Shown here: positions 31,451 through 44,694 of the stretch, piece after piece
How the letters are laid out: every line of letters starts with the position of its first letter
How positions within the stretch are numbered: the stretch's first letter is position 1
DNA from: Artemisia argyi
Lineage: Eukaryota > Streptophyta > Magnoliopsida > Asterales > Asteraceae
Direction of reading: 5' to 3'
Assembly (NCBI GenBank): GCA_030686995.1
Contig: CM060709.1
Span: 17,699,360 to 17,763,359 of the forward strand
Length of the DNA stretch: 64,000 nt
Notes under the pieces: model-generated
What the model was told of the DNA's origin: nothing
The model's database searches: none
What the model saw: the letters and a program-made list of their open reading frames with translations, nothing else
Position numbers and translations under genes: made by a program

Positions 31451-34265
31451 TGTTTCTGAATATCATAGAAGATATTATGTGATATTCCGTGATATTCTGA
31501 ATATCACAAGTGATTTTTTGAATATCACATGTGATATTCTTTGATTTTTTGAATATCACAAGTGATATTCTGAGTACCACAAATGATATTATGAATATCA
31601 TAAGTGATATTCTGTGATATTCAGAATATCACAAGTGATTTTCAACTAATGTTTTGTAACATGAAAGTCACAAGTGATATTCAGAAATCTACAAGTAATA
31701 GATATTCAGAAAATCACAAGTGATATTAATAATATCACAGGTGATACTCTGAATATCACAAGTGATACTCTGAATATCAATTGTGATATTAAAAAACGCA
31801 AAAAAATGGATGAAAACATAAGAAAATCACAAGTGATATTCGTCCATTTTCTTACGTTTTAATATGTTTTCGTCCGTTTTAATACGTTTTCGTCCGTTTT
31901 CAGACGTGGTTTTACGCTTTTATACGTTTTTGTCCGCTTTCATACATATTCGTCCTTTTTCTTGCGTTTTCATCCGTTTTCTTACGCTTTCGTTCGTTTT
32001 CATCCATTTTCTTACGTTTTCGTTCGTTTTCTTACGTTTTGTTCGTTTTCATACGTTTTTTTCTGTTTTCTTTCATTTTCGTCCATTTTTTTATACATTT
32101 TTGTCCTTTTTTTATATGTGTTTTATACTTTCATACGTTTTCATTCGTTTTCATACTTTTTCGTCCGTTTTCATCTATTTTCTTTCGTTTTCATACATTT
32201 TCGTCCTTTTTCATATGTGTTTTAACGCTTTCATCCGTTTTCATTCATTTCGTCCGTTTTAAAATGCTTTTAGCCGTTTCAGACATTTTCATATGTTTCT
32301 GAATATCATAAAAGATATTCTATGATATTCAGAATATCAAAAGTGATATTCCGTGATAATCTGAATATCACAAGTGATTTTTTGAATATCACATGTGATA
32401 TTTTTTGATTTTTTGAATATCATAAATAATATTATGAATATCATAAATAATATTCTTCGATATTCAGAATATCACAAGTGATTTTCTGAATATCACAAGT
32501 GATTTTCTGAATATCACAAGTGATTTTCAACTAATGTTTTGTAACATGAAAGTCACAAGTGCTATTCAGAAATCCACAAGTGATAGAAATTCAGAAAATC
32601 ATAAGTGATATTAAGAATATCACAAGTGATACTCTGAATATCAATTGTGATATTAAAAAACGCAAAAAAATGGATCAAAACATAAGAAAATCACAAGTGA
32701 TATTCGTCCGTTATATTACGTTTTCATAGGTTTTCGTCCGTTTTCATTCGTTTTAATACGTTTTCAGACGTGGTTTTACTCTTTTATACGTTTTTGTCCG
32801 CTTTCATACATATTCGTCCTTTTTCTTGCGTTTTCATCCGTTTTCTTACGCTTTCGTCCGTTTTCTTACGTTTTCGTTCATTTTCTTACGTTTTGTTCGT
32901 TTTCATACGTTTTTTTTTCTGTGTTCATCTGTTTTCTTTCATTTTCGTCTATTTTTCATACATTTTCGTCCTTTTTTCATATGTGTTTTTACACTTTCAT
33001 ACGTTTTCATTCGTTTTCATACGTTTTCGTCCGTTTTCATCTATTTTCTTTCTTTTTCGCCCATTTTTCATACATTGTCGTCCTTTTTCATATGTGTTTT
33101 TATGCTTTCATCCATTTTCATTCATTTTGCCCGTTTTTAAATGCTTTTAGCCGTTTTCAGACATTTTCATATGTTTCTGAATATCATAAAAGATATTTTG
33201 TGATATTCAGAATATCAAAAGTGATATTCCGTGATATTCTGAATATCACAAGTGATTTTTTGAATATCACATGTGATATTCTTTGATTTTTTGAATATCA
33301 TAAATAATATTCTTTGATATTCAGAATATCACAAGTGATTTTCTGAAATATCACAAGTGATTTTCAACTAATGTTTTGTAACATGAAAGTCATAAGTGAT
33401 ATTCAGAAATCCACAATTGATAGATATTCAGAAAATCACAAGTGATACTCTGAATATCAATTGTGATATTAAAAAACGCAAAAAAATGGATCAAAACATA
33501 AGAAAATCACAAGTGATATTCGTCCATTATATTACGTTTTCACAGGTTTTCGTCCGTTTTCAGACGTGGTTTTACGCTTTTATACGTTTTTGTCCGCTTT
33601 ATACATATTCGTCCTTTTTCTTGCGTTTTCATCCGTTTTCTTACGCTTTCGTTTGTTTTCGTCCATTTTCTTACGTTTTGTTCGTTTTCATACGTTTTTT
33701 CTGTTTTCATCCGTTTTCTTTCATTATCGTCCATTTTTAAATGCTTTTGGCCGTATTTAGACATTTTGATACATTTCTGAATATAATAAGAGATATTATG
33801 TGATATTTAGAATATCACAAGTGATATTCCGTGATATTTTGAATATCACAAGTGATTTTTTGAACATCACATGTGATATTCTTTGATTTTTTGAATATCA
33901 CAAGTGATATTCTGAGTACCACAAATGATATTCTGAATATCATAAGTGATATTCTGTGATATTCAGAATATCATAAGTGATATTCTAAATATCACAAATG
34001 ATTTTCTTAATATCATTTGTGGTACTCAGAATATCACTTGTGATATTCAAAATATCACTTGTGATATTCAGAAAATCACTTGTGATATTCTGAATATCAT
34101 AGAATATCACTTATGATATTCATAATATCATTTGTGGTACTGAGAATATCACTTGTGATATTCAAAAAATATCACATGTGATATTCAAAAAATCACTTGT
34201 GATATTGAGAATATCACGGAATATCAATTGTGATATTCTGAATATCACATAATATCTTTTATGAT
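31451..34265 (+). repeat. Alternating palindromic and 10-bp repeat blocks (higher-order repeat)
   Basis: Palindromic blocks lie at about 31451-31840, 32290-32705, 33175-33520 and 33775-34265. 10-bp blocks lie at about 31841-32285, 32706-33170 and 33521-33770. A landmark AACGCAAAAAAATGGAT recurs near 31795, 32659 and 33475, giving a higher-order period of roughly 0.8-0.9 kb. In the last palindromic block the spacer switches from AA to TT about an inversion centre near 33970, flanked by a 27-bp inverted pair (33905-33931 and 34011-34037). Confidence 0.85.
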
Positions 34266-35355
34266 ATTCAGATTAAATGGAGAAACATAAGTCCATGTTT
34301 TTTCCCCCTTTTTCTTTGTCTTTTTATCTTTTTTATTATTCATTTTTTTTCTTTCTTTCTTTCCTTTCTTTTTTCTTTCTTTCTTTTTGTGTCTTTTTTT
34401 CACGCTTCATAGTTTTATTTGTTTCTTTCTTTTTTTTTTCTTTTTTCTTTTTTTGGTGTCTTTTTTTCTCACGCTTCTTTTTTCTTTTTTCTTTTTTTTT
34501 CCTAATAAACGTTTTTTTTTTCTCTTTCATACATTTTCGACTGTTTTCATATATTTTTGTATGTTCTCATACGTTTTTGTCTGTTTTCGCCCGTGTTCTT
34601 ACGTTTTCGCCCGTTTTCATCCTTTTTCATACGTTTTTGCCCCTTTTCATACGTTTTCTTTTGCTTTCTTACGTTTTCGTCTGTTTTCATATGTTTTCTT
34701 ACATTTGCGTTCGTTTTCATACGTTTTCATACGTTTCGTTCGTTTTAATACATTTTCGTCCGTTTTCTTTCGTTTTCGTCCATTTTTCATACGTCTTCGT
34801 CCATTCTCAGACGTGTTTTTACGCTTTCATACGTTTTCATCCGTTTTCATAGATATTCGTCCATTTTCTTATGTTTTCATTCATTTTCATACGTTTTCAT
34901 CAATTTTTCAAACGTTTTTGTCCTTTTCATACACGTTTTTACACTTTCAAACGTTTTCTTATGTTTTCATACATTTTCGTTCATTTTCTTACCTTTTCGT
35001 CCATTTTTAAATGTTTTTGGAAATTTTCATACGTTTTCATATGTTTCTAAATATCACAAGTGATATTCTGACTATCACAAATTATATTCTGAATATCACA
35101 AGTGAAATTCTGTGAGATTCTAAATATCACAAGTGATATTCTGTGATATTCAGAATATCACAAGTGATATTCTGAATATCACAAGTGATATTCTGAATAT
35201 CACAAGTGATTTTCTGTGATATGCAGAATATCACAAGTGATACTATGAGTACCACAAATGATATTATGGATATCATAAGTAACATGAAAATCACAAGTGA
35301 TATTCAGAAAATCACAAATGATAGATATTCAGAAAATCACAATTGATATTTAGAA
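34266..35355 (+). repeat. Second foldback unit: terminus-like segment, pyrimidine tract, 10-bp array, palindromes
   Basis: A terminus-like sequence near 34266-34310 leads to a T/C-rich tract (to about 34530), a 10-bp array (to 35045) and a palindromic array. This order is mirrored at 54310-52385, so the two are the arms of one inverted repeat. Open frames of up to 207 codons here arise from the repeat. Confidence 0.8.
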
Positions 35356-36659
35356 TGTAACACCCCGCCTTACGCAGACCACAATATTGTCCGCTTATCC
35401 CGCAGGCTCACGGCTTTGTTTTTGTGGCCTCATTTGAAGACTTCCCGGCAGGTCACCCAAGTCAGTACTACCCTCACATGAGCACGCTTAACTGCTAGTT
35501 CCTTAGAACCCCACTCGCAGTAGACCACAAAACGCATTGTGTCATTGTAAGGCGAATGTTATCTTATGAGCCCAGCTCTCTCCAGGCCACAGCCTATGTA
35601 GGATTTGCCTAGGGTGTTACAATCACCCCCTTAGGGACTCATCGTCCTCGATGAGGTTTGCCCCACCATCCCGAACGGCTTAGAAGTGGCTCTGATACCA
35701 CTTGTAACACCCCGCCTTACGCAGACCAGAATATTGTCTGCTTTGCGCGTAGGCTCACGGTTTGTTTTTGTGGCCTCATTTAAAGACTTCCCGGCAGGTC
35801 ACCCAAGCCAGTACTACTCTCACATGAGCACGCTTAACTACTAGTTCCTTAGAACCCCACTCGCAGTAGACCACAAAACGCGTTGTGTCATTGTAAGGCG
35901 AATGTTATCTTATGAGCCCAGCTCTCTCCAGGCCACAACCTATGTAGGATTTGCCTAGGGTGTTACAATCACCCCCTTAGGGACTCATCGTCCTCGATGA
36001 GGTTTGCCCCACCATCCCGAACGGCTCAGAAGTGGCTCTGATACCACTTGTAACACCCCGCCTTACGCAGACCAGAATATTGTCCGCTTTGTGCGTAGGC
36101 TCACGGTTTGTTTTTGTGGCCTCATTTGAAGACTTCCCGGTAGGTCACCCAAGCCAGTACTACTCTCACATGAGCACGCTTAACTGCTAGTTCCTTAGAA
36201 CCCCACTCACATTAGACCACAAAACGCGTTGTGTCATTGTAAGGCGAATGTTATCTTATGAGCCCAGCTCTCTCCAGGCCACAGCCTATGTAGGATTTGC
36301 CTAGGGTGTTACAATCACCCCCTTAGGGACTCATCGTCCTCGATGAGGTTTGCCCCACCATCCCGAACGGCTCAGAAGTGGCTCTGATACCACTTGTAAC
36401 ACCCCGCCTTACGCAGACCAGAATATTGTCCGCTTTGCGCGTAGGCTCACGGTTTGTTTTTGTGGCCTCATTTGAAGACTTCCCGGCAGGTCACCCAAGC
36501 CAGTACTACTCTCACATGAGCACGCTTAACTGCTAGTTCCTTAGAACCCCACTCACATTAGACCACAAAACGCGTTGTGTCATTGTAAGGCGAATGTTAT
36601 CTTATGAGCCCAGCTCTCTCCAGGCTACAGCCGATGTGGGATTTTCCTAGGGTGTTACA
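35356..36659 (-). mobile_element. Cassandra TRIM in tandem: four LTRs and three internal segments
   Basis: LTRs lie at 35356-35621, 35703-35967, 36049-36313 and 36395-36659 (265-266 bp, TGTAACACC to GGTGTTACA). They are separated by 81-bp internal segments. On the minus strand each internal segment begins with TGGTATCAGAGCC, the initiator tRNA-Met PBS, and ends with the PPT CCTAAGGGGGTGAT. A 5S rRNA-like stretch inside the LTR identifies Cassandra. Flanks TAGAA and TAAAA may be a degraded target duplication. Cassandra encodes no protein and depends on other elements. Confidence 0.93.
35437..35520 (-). other. 5S rRNA-like segment in Cassandra LTR
   Basis: On the minus strand it reads GTTAAGCGTGCT, GAGAGTAGTACT (GGGTAGTACT in this copy), GGGTGACC and CGGGAAGTC in the order found in plant 5S rRNA, corresponding to the A box to C box of the internal pol III promoter. 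It is repeated in each of the four LTRs. It is a retroelement part, not a ribosomal gene: the 5' third of 5S is not recognisable. Confidence 0.85.
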
Positions 36660-36925
36660 TAAAATATCACCATTGATATTCAGAAAACAAAAGTAATATT
36701 ATGAATATCAATTGTGATATTCAAAAACGTTTTCGTCCGTAATCTTTCGTTTTCATCCATTTTTCATACATTTTTGTCCGTTTTCATACGTGTTTTTACG
36801 CTTTCATACGTTTTTATCAGTTTTCATACGTATTCGTCTATTTTCTTACATTTTCATCCATTTTCTTACGTTTCTGAATATCACAAGTGATATTAAGTGA
36901 TATCTAGAATATCACTTGTGATTTT
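36660..36925 (+). repeat. Foldback array between Cassandra and Ath-5
   Basis: Palindromic units, a short 10-bp block (about 36725-36870) and further palindromic units end in ATTTT (36921-36925), the Ath-5 target duplication. Confidence 0.8.
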
Positions 36926-38345
36926 TGATGCGTATGGAATTCACCAGGCATTACCTCTCGAGGGATCTCGAGAAGCTTACAACCCCCACCAGGCAGTATA
37001 CCTGATCGATGTAGTATAGTATAATGACAAGTACCAGGGGATTGATCGTTCAGCTAGGAATAGTGTCGCTAGGATTAGAAAACCTAAAGACTAGGTCTAG
37101 AGATGAGGGATGATTCTTTTTGTATTTTTTTATTTTTATAAAAGCAATTAAAAATCTCGGTTTTGAAGGAGTTGGGCGGAATTAGTTGTTAGTCAACTAA
37201 CCCAATTACTAAGATGCAATCAAAATAAAATACTAGAAATGAAAATAAAACTAAATTAACTAGAGTTGTGAGCAATATATGGGAGAATTGTGTTTACTTA
37301 GATTTCACTACTCCCTAGATATCTTTCACAGGTTAATTACTTGTTACAGTTGCATGGGTGACAGATTGTATTCCTTAATACCATTCATGGGGTGGCGTAC
37401 TTACTTCCCCAATCCTATAAGCGCCTACTTCACTCCTATGTCGAGCCGGCTAAGAAGCTCCTAACATGGGATCACTAGAATTTGCTCATGCATTAAATAC
37501 AACCAATAAAACCTAATACACATCGGTTCATGTTTCTTAAGACGTTCAAGCATGTTACACAATGGAGATCTGCCAGTTTTCTTAAGCCTAACATTGAAAT
37601 CATTCATCCAATACAACTATAAACAAGTAATCAACATATAATTGACATCTAGGTTTCATTACATCTAAGCAAACACATGATAGATCTAGCCTAGCATGTT
37701 AAAATTAAGACAAGCATAAGATATATTCAAACAACACATAGACATATTGAATGAATTGAAATAAGACTTATCTCAATTGAACATGAAAGGATTCAAGGGG
37801 TGAAAACCCTTGAAAACACTGTAAAATACGACCTAGGGTTTACAAAGTTCGGCCCTAATATTCTCCACACAAGTTCCTCTTTTATGAATGAAAAATAGAA
37901 AAGTATATATAGATTCTGATAGGTGACGGCGTCAAGAACAAATTTCTGACGCCGTCATCTCGCCGCCAAATAATTTCTCGGACTGCCTAGATTTGGGTTT
38001 GACGCCGTCATGTGTATTCCAATTGCAGGCCGTCACAACATTAACTCTTGACGCCCTTCTTGTGACGCCTTCAGGTTTTCACTGGGTCGTCACGGATTTT
38101 ACTCCTGACGCCGCCACGTTTTTCTTCTTGACGCCGTCAAATACTGTTCTCAGCATGGAAAATTAAGTCTTTGCCGTTTTCTTCACTTTTATGCTCCAAA
38201 AATGTCCAAAATGCTTCTTTTTCCAGAATTCACTCCCAAAGTACCTAAAATCACAAAAGGAACGATTTTGGGCAATATTTGATCAAATAAATTCAATTCC
38301 GGGCTTAAATGACCCCCTAAAAGTGGTTCATTTTTCGCCTCATCA
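36926..38345 (-). mobile_element. Ath-5 3' LTR
   Basis: It is bounded by TGATGCG and GCCTCATCA and flanked at the right by the PPT-like tract. It carries the dyad cluster and a TATA box near 37900. Confidence 0.88.
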
Positions 38346-40779
38346 TATATCCTTACAATTGAGATTTGCTTGTCCTCAAGCAAATGCGCTTTTACTCTAG
38401 TCAAAATACAAGTTAGGGGTCATTTAACACTAATATAAAAGTAATTACAACAAATAATCGTTCCACTAAAGACCAAAGACAAGCACGGAGGTCTTACACT
38501 AGCACCTCACAAATAGTGTTTAGATACTCACATCTCTCGGGTGTAATAAAGTAATATCACAATACGGAAATGGAAAACATCTCTCACTACCTGTCATAGC
38601 AAAATAGATTACCATAGGCTTGGGAAAGGATCAAACCTCCACCACAAGGCGTAAGCGCCTAGGATAAACTATCAAAGAGGTCTTTCAAAGGGTTGTAACG
38701 TTAGGTGTAGGGATATGGAATACACGGTTTTGTTGGATATAGGCAGTCTTTACTGGTGGCGAGTTAACAATCTTGGTTAATTACATGTACAATATGGCGT
38801 TGCTAAGCCAAGACTAGACTCGACTTAAGCTAATAAATCAAAAATAACAAAAACATAAAAACAAACATAGAATGAAAAGGGATGGTAGTCCGTATGTTTT
38901 TTTCTCTCTCTTTTTTTTCGATTTTTTTTTCTTTTTTTTTTTTTTTTTGCATACACTTTTACCCTACCATCCAAAATAATACATAATAGGGAATGAACAT
39001 TCCCCTTACACTTGAATTTTTACATACTTTACAATAAACTAATCTAATGACTCGAATTAATATAATAAAAACACTTGGAGTACTTTTAAGATTAACGTAC
39101 ATATGGGGGTAATATATGATGTTCTTCCCCATTACTCCATAAAATAAGTACTTTACCCATGAGTCCCAATCGTCCCAAAACAATATGTACAAGGATATGA
39201 CTCGACTTAGCAACCATGTAATCAATTAGATAATTAACATAGGGTTTAACAAATAACAATAATGCACTAAAGATGAGTGCATACACGGAAGGCTAAGGCG
39301 ATTTGGGTGTACATTTAAGTGGGGTGTAACAAATTCTTCCTTTAAGTAAGATGCTTAAAGTTAGAAACGAAAAGATAGGCTCGGAGGAGTGTACTAGGGG
39401 TTTCGTGTACTAAAAATGAGTACAACGCTAAGGTGTGGGAAAAATTAGTTGACTTAACTAGCCAAGTAATATGACTTAAATGGTCAAGTAATTATAATAC
39501 GGGTTTAACACAAGGGTGATCCTAATGCCTCTTATCATGTAGTAAATCCTACTACACGAATGTAGTCTCACTAGCGGTCTCGGGATGCATCACTAACGCA
39601 AGTTCTAGAATCTAAATGCTACCGGTACACTCATAAGCACTAATAGTAAATGCTTTTCCTATCAAATCTAAAGGCGAACCTCACATATTTAGGTGGAAAA
39701 TTTTTCTGAATGGTACGGTTTTGTGCTAGTCATACAATCTCCTATCCATGAGACGCTTGCTATGGCTAAAGTTTCACTCCTAAATGTTGTAAAAAAATTT
39801 AAATTTGGCGCTAAAATTGCAATAACAAGTATTTCTCATAGTTTTATTACACATCTACTATCAAACAAACAAACTCAAGCGAAAGTGTATTTGTATGGTA
39901 TCATCATTTTACCCTCCCCTTACACTTAGGATGAACATTGTCCCCAATGTTCAAGTAAAGAATGTAAAAGTGAAATAAGTAAAACAAATGAAATCAAATA
40001 CTCCCCTGATTCGCTTAGTATGGATAATAAGGTGGCCAGGTTAGATATTCCTCCAAAAAAATGAACAATCAAAGCTTCCCTTCCAGAATATAAATCATCT
40101 TCTTGTCATACATAACCTGTAAAACCTGAGAAAACAAACAAGGCAACCTCGCCTAAAATCGGCGGCAATCTACATATGCTAATAGAACCTAGAAAACAAA
40201 ATAAGATATAATGCTTGTGAAATGATGTTTGCAGATTTTCTGGAGATTATAAAACTAATGATTCAACAAAAACTTTAAGATTCCGTTAGAAAAACAAAAC
40301 TGGTAAAATTTCCAGAATTTTACACGTGACGCCGTCAGAAGTGACCTGTAGAAATTCTTATGTTAAGTTTCCGGAAAATTTCTGGAAAAACTTCGTCCTA
40401 CTTCCTGGAAAATCCTGCAAAACATCATTATGACTCGATACAAGCATTTGACTATAACAAATACGAATATACATGTTCATTTAATATCGTGGAGAATCAT
40501 GATCGAGTTTTGTTTCTTAAAAACATATTTGGGGTTTCCCCTTACACTTATCTTTTGCAAAAATACCTTTGGATGAAGTTAAGACTAAGCCAAACAACAA
40601 GGTAAAGTATTTTCACTATTTAGTTTTGAAACATGATCTACCAACAATAAAAATAAAGCATGCATACGAAAGCAAATAACAAACAAACAAAATAAAAATC
40701 ACACAAAACATGGGTTGCCTCCCAAGAAGCACTTTTCTTTATTTACGAGTCTTGTAGCTAGACTCAAGGTCATGGGTTA
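38346..40779 (-). other. Ath-5 3' non-coding region
   Basis: It shows the family layout in reverse: T-rich microsatellite in the GGATGGTAG stem (38880-38972), antisense frame 39693-39929, hairpin 39933-39952, one dyad near 40325, and twin stem-loop 40711-40765 with GAGTCT/AGACTC. The Ath-5 coding frame ends at TAG 40780-40782, directly beside the stem-loop. Confidence 0.65.
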
Positions 40780-43700
40780 CTACGTGACCTCATTGTTGGT
40801 TTCACTTTCTAAGTCATTGATGAGGTGAAAAATGATCCGTTTTTAGGGGGTCATTTAAGCCCGAATTTGAATTTATTTGATCAAATATTGCCCTAAATCG
40901 TTCCTTTTGTGATTTTAGGTACTTTGGGAGTGAAATCTGGAAAAGGAAGCAATTCGGACATTTTTGGAGCATAAAAGTGAAGAAAACGCCAAAGTCTTAA
41001 TTTTCCTTGCTGGGAACAGTAGGTGACGGCGTCAAGAGGAAAATCTTGACGACGTCAAGAGTAAAAGTGGTGACGGCCCAGAGAGAATGTGAAGGCGTCA
41101 CCCAAGGCCGTCACGTGTTAATTGGTCAAAACTTGCGCGCGTGGTAGCTGACACCGTTTTGGCCATAACTTTTGCATACGAACTCGGATTTGAGCGATTC
41201 AAAAAAGAAAACGAAGAGGACGAAGAGATCTACAATTTGGTGAAAAAATGGTCTTGACGGCATCAAGAGAAACGAGGTAACGCCGTCAAGAGGGGCCGAC
41301 AGAAAACATGCCTATAAATATAACTTCATAACTTCACTTTTTGTAAGCCCTAAACCCTAAGGTCGATTCCTGGGTTTAGGTGGGTGTTTTTCCAGCAACT
41401 TAGAGGGTTTTAATCACTCCATAAACATCATGTATTGGTTTGATGATTCTATCTCAACTATATCTTTCATTATTCTTGTTGATTGTCCTTCTTTGATTAT
41501 GTTTTGTTAATTCACCTTGTGTTTACTTATGATTATGTGAAACTTGTATATAATTGATTAGATCTCATTGATTTCTTGTTGATGTGTGTGTCTATCTCCA
41601 TCAATTAAGGCGTGACAACTTCAATAGATCTAGTTGGTTTAGTTTATAATTCTTGTTTCCTATTGATTCTTGTTTTGATTGAATGATTTATATGTTAGGC
41701 TTAAGAAAAATGGCAGATCTCCAAATGGTAACATGCTTGAACGTCTTAGGAAACATGAACCGATTGCACTAAGGTCTTTATTGGTTGTATTTAATGCATG
41801 AGCCACTGTTTACAATCCCTATGGTTGTGCTGGGCATGGTATAGGAGGAGATAAGAGCTCATAGAATTGGGGAGTTATGTGCGATACCCCATGAATGGTA
41901 TTAAGGAATACAACCCGTCAATTAAAACAAGGTTACAATTCAATAGGTAGGATTGGATAGCTAGCAAGGAGTAACATATCATGGGTAGACATGCTTCACT
42001 TATCTTGTAGAACCTTAGTTTAGTTTTCTTGCATATTAGTTTAATTAGTAGCTTTTGGGTTAGTTGATTAGCAACTAATACCGCCCCTCCTTCCAATACC
42101 CGAGATTTTTACTTGCTTTTCATAAAATATAAAAATACAAAAAGAATCATCCCTCACCTTTAGACCTAGTTAAATTAATTTCAATCCTAACGACACTATT
42201 CCTGAGTTGAACGATCAATCCCCCAGTACTTGTCACTATACTATACTACAACGATCAGGTACACTGCCTGGTGGGGGTTGTAAGCTTCTTGAGATCCCTC
42301 GATAGGTAAAGCCTGGTGCAATTCCCACGCATCAGTCATCTCCTATACCAGTTTTGTATTCCGGACCTAGTTGCAAGCATTCTTTGTATAAACCAAGCAT
42401 CCTATTCATCACATACTCTACTCCTCTACGTCTATCCTCATCATTCCTATAATAAGCCGCTTGTTTGTGTTCCTTTTCTATATTAGATAGGAGGCGGTAT
42501 TGCTCAATCTTGTAAGGCATTTGGTAGGCAATCTCATTATTCTCCTCCTTGAACCTAACTATTCCTAAAGTCGGATCATAACTCATCTTAGTGGCCTCAA
42601 CAAATGGTTTTCCGAATATTACTTGGCTTAGGCAATCATCTATCACCGGACGAGTATCTTCTACTATCATAAAATCGATCTCATAAGTGAAATTACCTCT
42701 AATCACATGCAATCCCTTCACTCTTCCTACAAAATTACTTATCAAATTCTTATTGGGCATCATCCTATAACCAAGTTGTTTCTTCATCACCCAATTATAA
42801 TAAGTCCTAGTCATGATGTTTATAGGAGATCTAGGATCGACATAAGCTTTTCATATATGCAAATGCCCAATGTTGCATGGTATGTTGATGTTAGAGGGGT
42901 CTCCCATTTTGATAAGGGGTGTGCCAAGGATATATGGTGTCTCGGGGCCATCGAATAAATCCTTATGGTATTCCCGTTCTTCCTTGGTAGGCAACTTATC
43001 AAAGTACTTTTCTATAGTCTCTACTTTCTCTAACTCTTCTCCCTTATTAACCTCAACTTCCCTAACTTTATCCCTAGTCTCGGTTTCTACTTCAACTTCA
43101 TCTTTGTCACTTTCTTCTATATCCTTATCTTTTGACTTAATGGTGACAACATTGACAAAGTGGACATGTTTGGATGATGAGGGGTCCTTAATTTGGATTC
43201 CGTTATTGGCGTCCCTAGTGTCCTTCCTATGTGTAGTTAACACTTGGTTGTTGAGGACTTTCAACAAGTTGTCAATCTTGTTGGTCATCTCTTTTTGTTG
43301 TTGGTTGAATTCGGTTTCAAACCTAGCTATGCGAGCCTCTTGAGATGCCATGAACTTAGACATCAATCCTTCAAGATTGTTGGTACTACCATAGTTGTTA
43401 GAAGGATTGATGTTGAAAGTACGGTTGGAGGGTGGACCGTTTGGTTGGTAACGATTAGGCGGATTGGAAGAATTGGTTTGATTTTGTTTCCACCTAAGGT
43501 TTGGGTGATTTCTCCAAGAGGGGTTGTAGGAATCACCGTAAGGGTTTGGCTCGGGTTTGAAAGTGTACCACTTATCTCCTGCTTCGTCGGTACACGAGGA
43601 TGCGTAGTCCGCAAAAGCTGTTCCGGGGAGTTCCACACAATCACGAGTGTCATGGGGACCACTACATAATGCACATGAAGAAGTGATTTTGTTCACTTGG

Positions 43701-44548
43701 CTTGAAGGCTTAGGAGCTTCGTAAGATTTCATGAGAAACTTGACTTGGTCCTCAAGTTCCATGATCCTATGGTCGGGAGTGCTAGAATTGTTCGAAGGCA
43801 AAGATATTGCCTTGACCGTTTTGTTCAAATCACGGGGATCATTCCAACTTTCGTTGTCATAGAGAGCAAGATCTTCTATGAGTTCCCATGATTGTTCCGC
43901 ACTTTGATCATGTAGCTTACCACCGGCCGATTGGTCAATGGCTCGCCTTGTGGAGAGATCGATATGGTCATAGAAGATTTGGACTTGGAGCCAAAGATCT
44001 ATGCCATGATGAGGGACTTTTTGGAGTAAGTCCTTGAATCGAGTCCATGCTTCATATAGAGTTTCACCTTGACGTTGTTGGAACATCAAGATATCATTTC
44101 TAAGCTTGGTAGTTCTCCCCGGTGGGAAAAATTGAGCAAGGAAACGAGTGGTGAGATCATCCCATGAGGTGATGGATCCCGCGGGTAAACGCTCAAGCCA
44201 TTGGCTAGCTTGATCACGTAGAGAGAATTGGAATAGGCGTAATCGGGTTGACTCTCTAGTTGTAACATCAAGGTCTATAGAATCTACGATTTTAAGGAAG
44301 TCCTTGAGATGTTGGTTTGGATCTTCAGAACGAAGTCCATGGAATGCACATCCGCTTTGCACCAACCGGATGGTGTCGGATCGCAAGGGGGTCACATTGG
44401 TTCCTTAGGTGAGCTCAATGGTGTTTCGACAGCCTTGGCGGCTAGGTCGGGAATACTCTCCTAGGGTTCGGGGCCTAAGAGGTTAGTTATCTAGTGGTGG
44501 GTTTTGTTGTGGTGGGATGACGGGTTCAAAGATGTTACCATCGTCCAT
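40780..44548 (-). pseudogene. gag: Gag plus retropepsin-like polyprotein (Ath-5), broken by three stops and a solo LTR
   Basis: One frame runs from ATG 44548. Stops are TAA 44483-44485, TAA 44405-44407 and TGA 42851-42853, with no frameshift. At 42335 the solo LTR cuts the frame; the remaining codons (LESETNNEVT, stop 40780-40782) lie beyond it. Segments in order: Retrotrans_gag capsid domain, a C-x2-C-x3-H-x4-C knuckle (CALCSGPHDTRDC), an Asn/Pro-rich linker, a Lys/Glu-rich region, and a retropepsin-like region (D-P-R-S-P, YYNW, LSQVIFGKPFVEA). Its Gag part is about 90% identical by eye to the Ath-3 Gag, but the C-terminal half differs. Confidence 0.85.
40818..42334 (+). mobile_element. Solo LTR of an Athila-like element
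   Basis: This 1517-bp LTR (TGATGAGG to CACGCATCA) lies in plus orientation. It is flanked by GTCAT at 40813-40817 and 42335-42339 with no PBS or internal region attached, so it is the product of LTR-LTR recombination. It diverges more from the other LTRs (for example an extra CGATTCCTGGGTTTAGG region near 41360), so it belongs to a sister subfamily. It interrupts the Ath-5 coding frame. Confidence 0.9.
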
Positions 44549-44694
44549 GATGTCAGATGGCAAAGAGTTACGAACAAAAACACGAAGAAATAAGATAGAC
44601 TAAAGAGAACCTAAAAATAAAAATAAAATCTTACTAGAAAGGAATCTAGCAAGTAGACCTAATAAAAAGAGATTCTAACCTAGACAATAACTAT

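Noticed and set aside
30974..35010. Long Phe/Ser/Arg-rich frames (up to 207 codons) on the plus strand, and similar ones on the minus strand at 53416-54182
   Set aside because: They arise in every forward frame from a stop-free 10-bp tandem repeat; the product is only the translated repeat.
35437..35520. 5S rRNA gene
   Set aside because: Only the internal-promoter and 3' part is similar, and it lies inside Cassandra LTRs with PBS and PPT; not a functional 5S gene.
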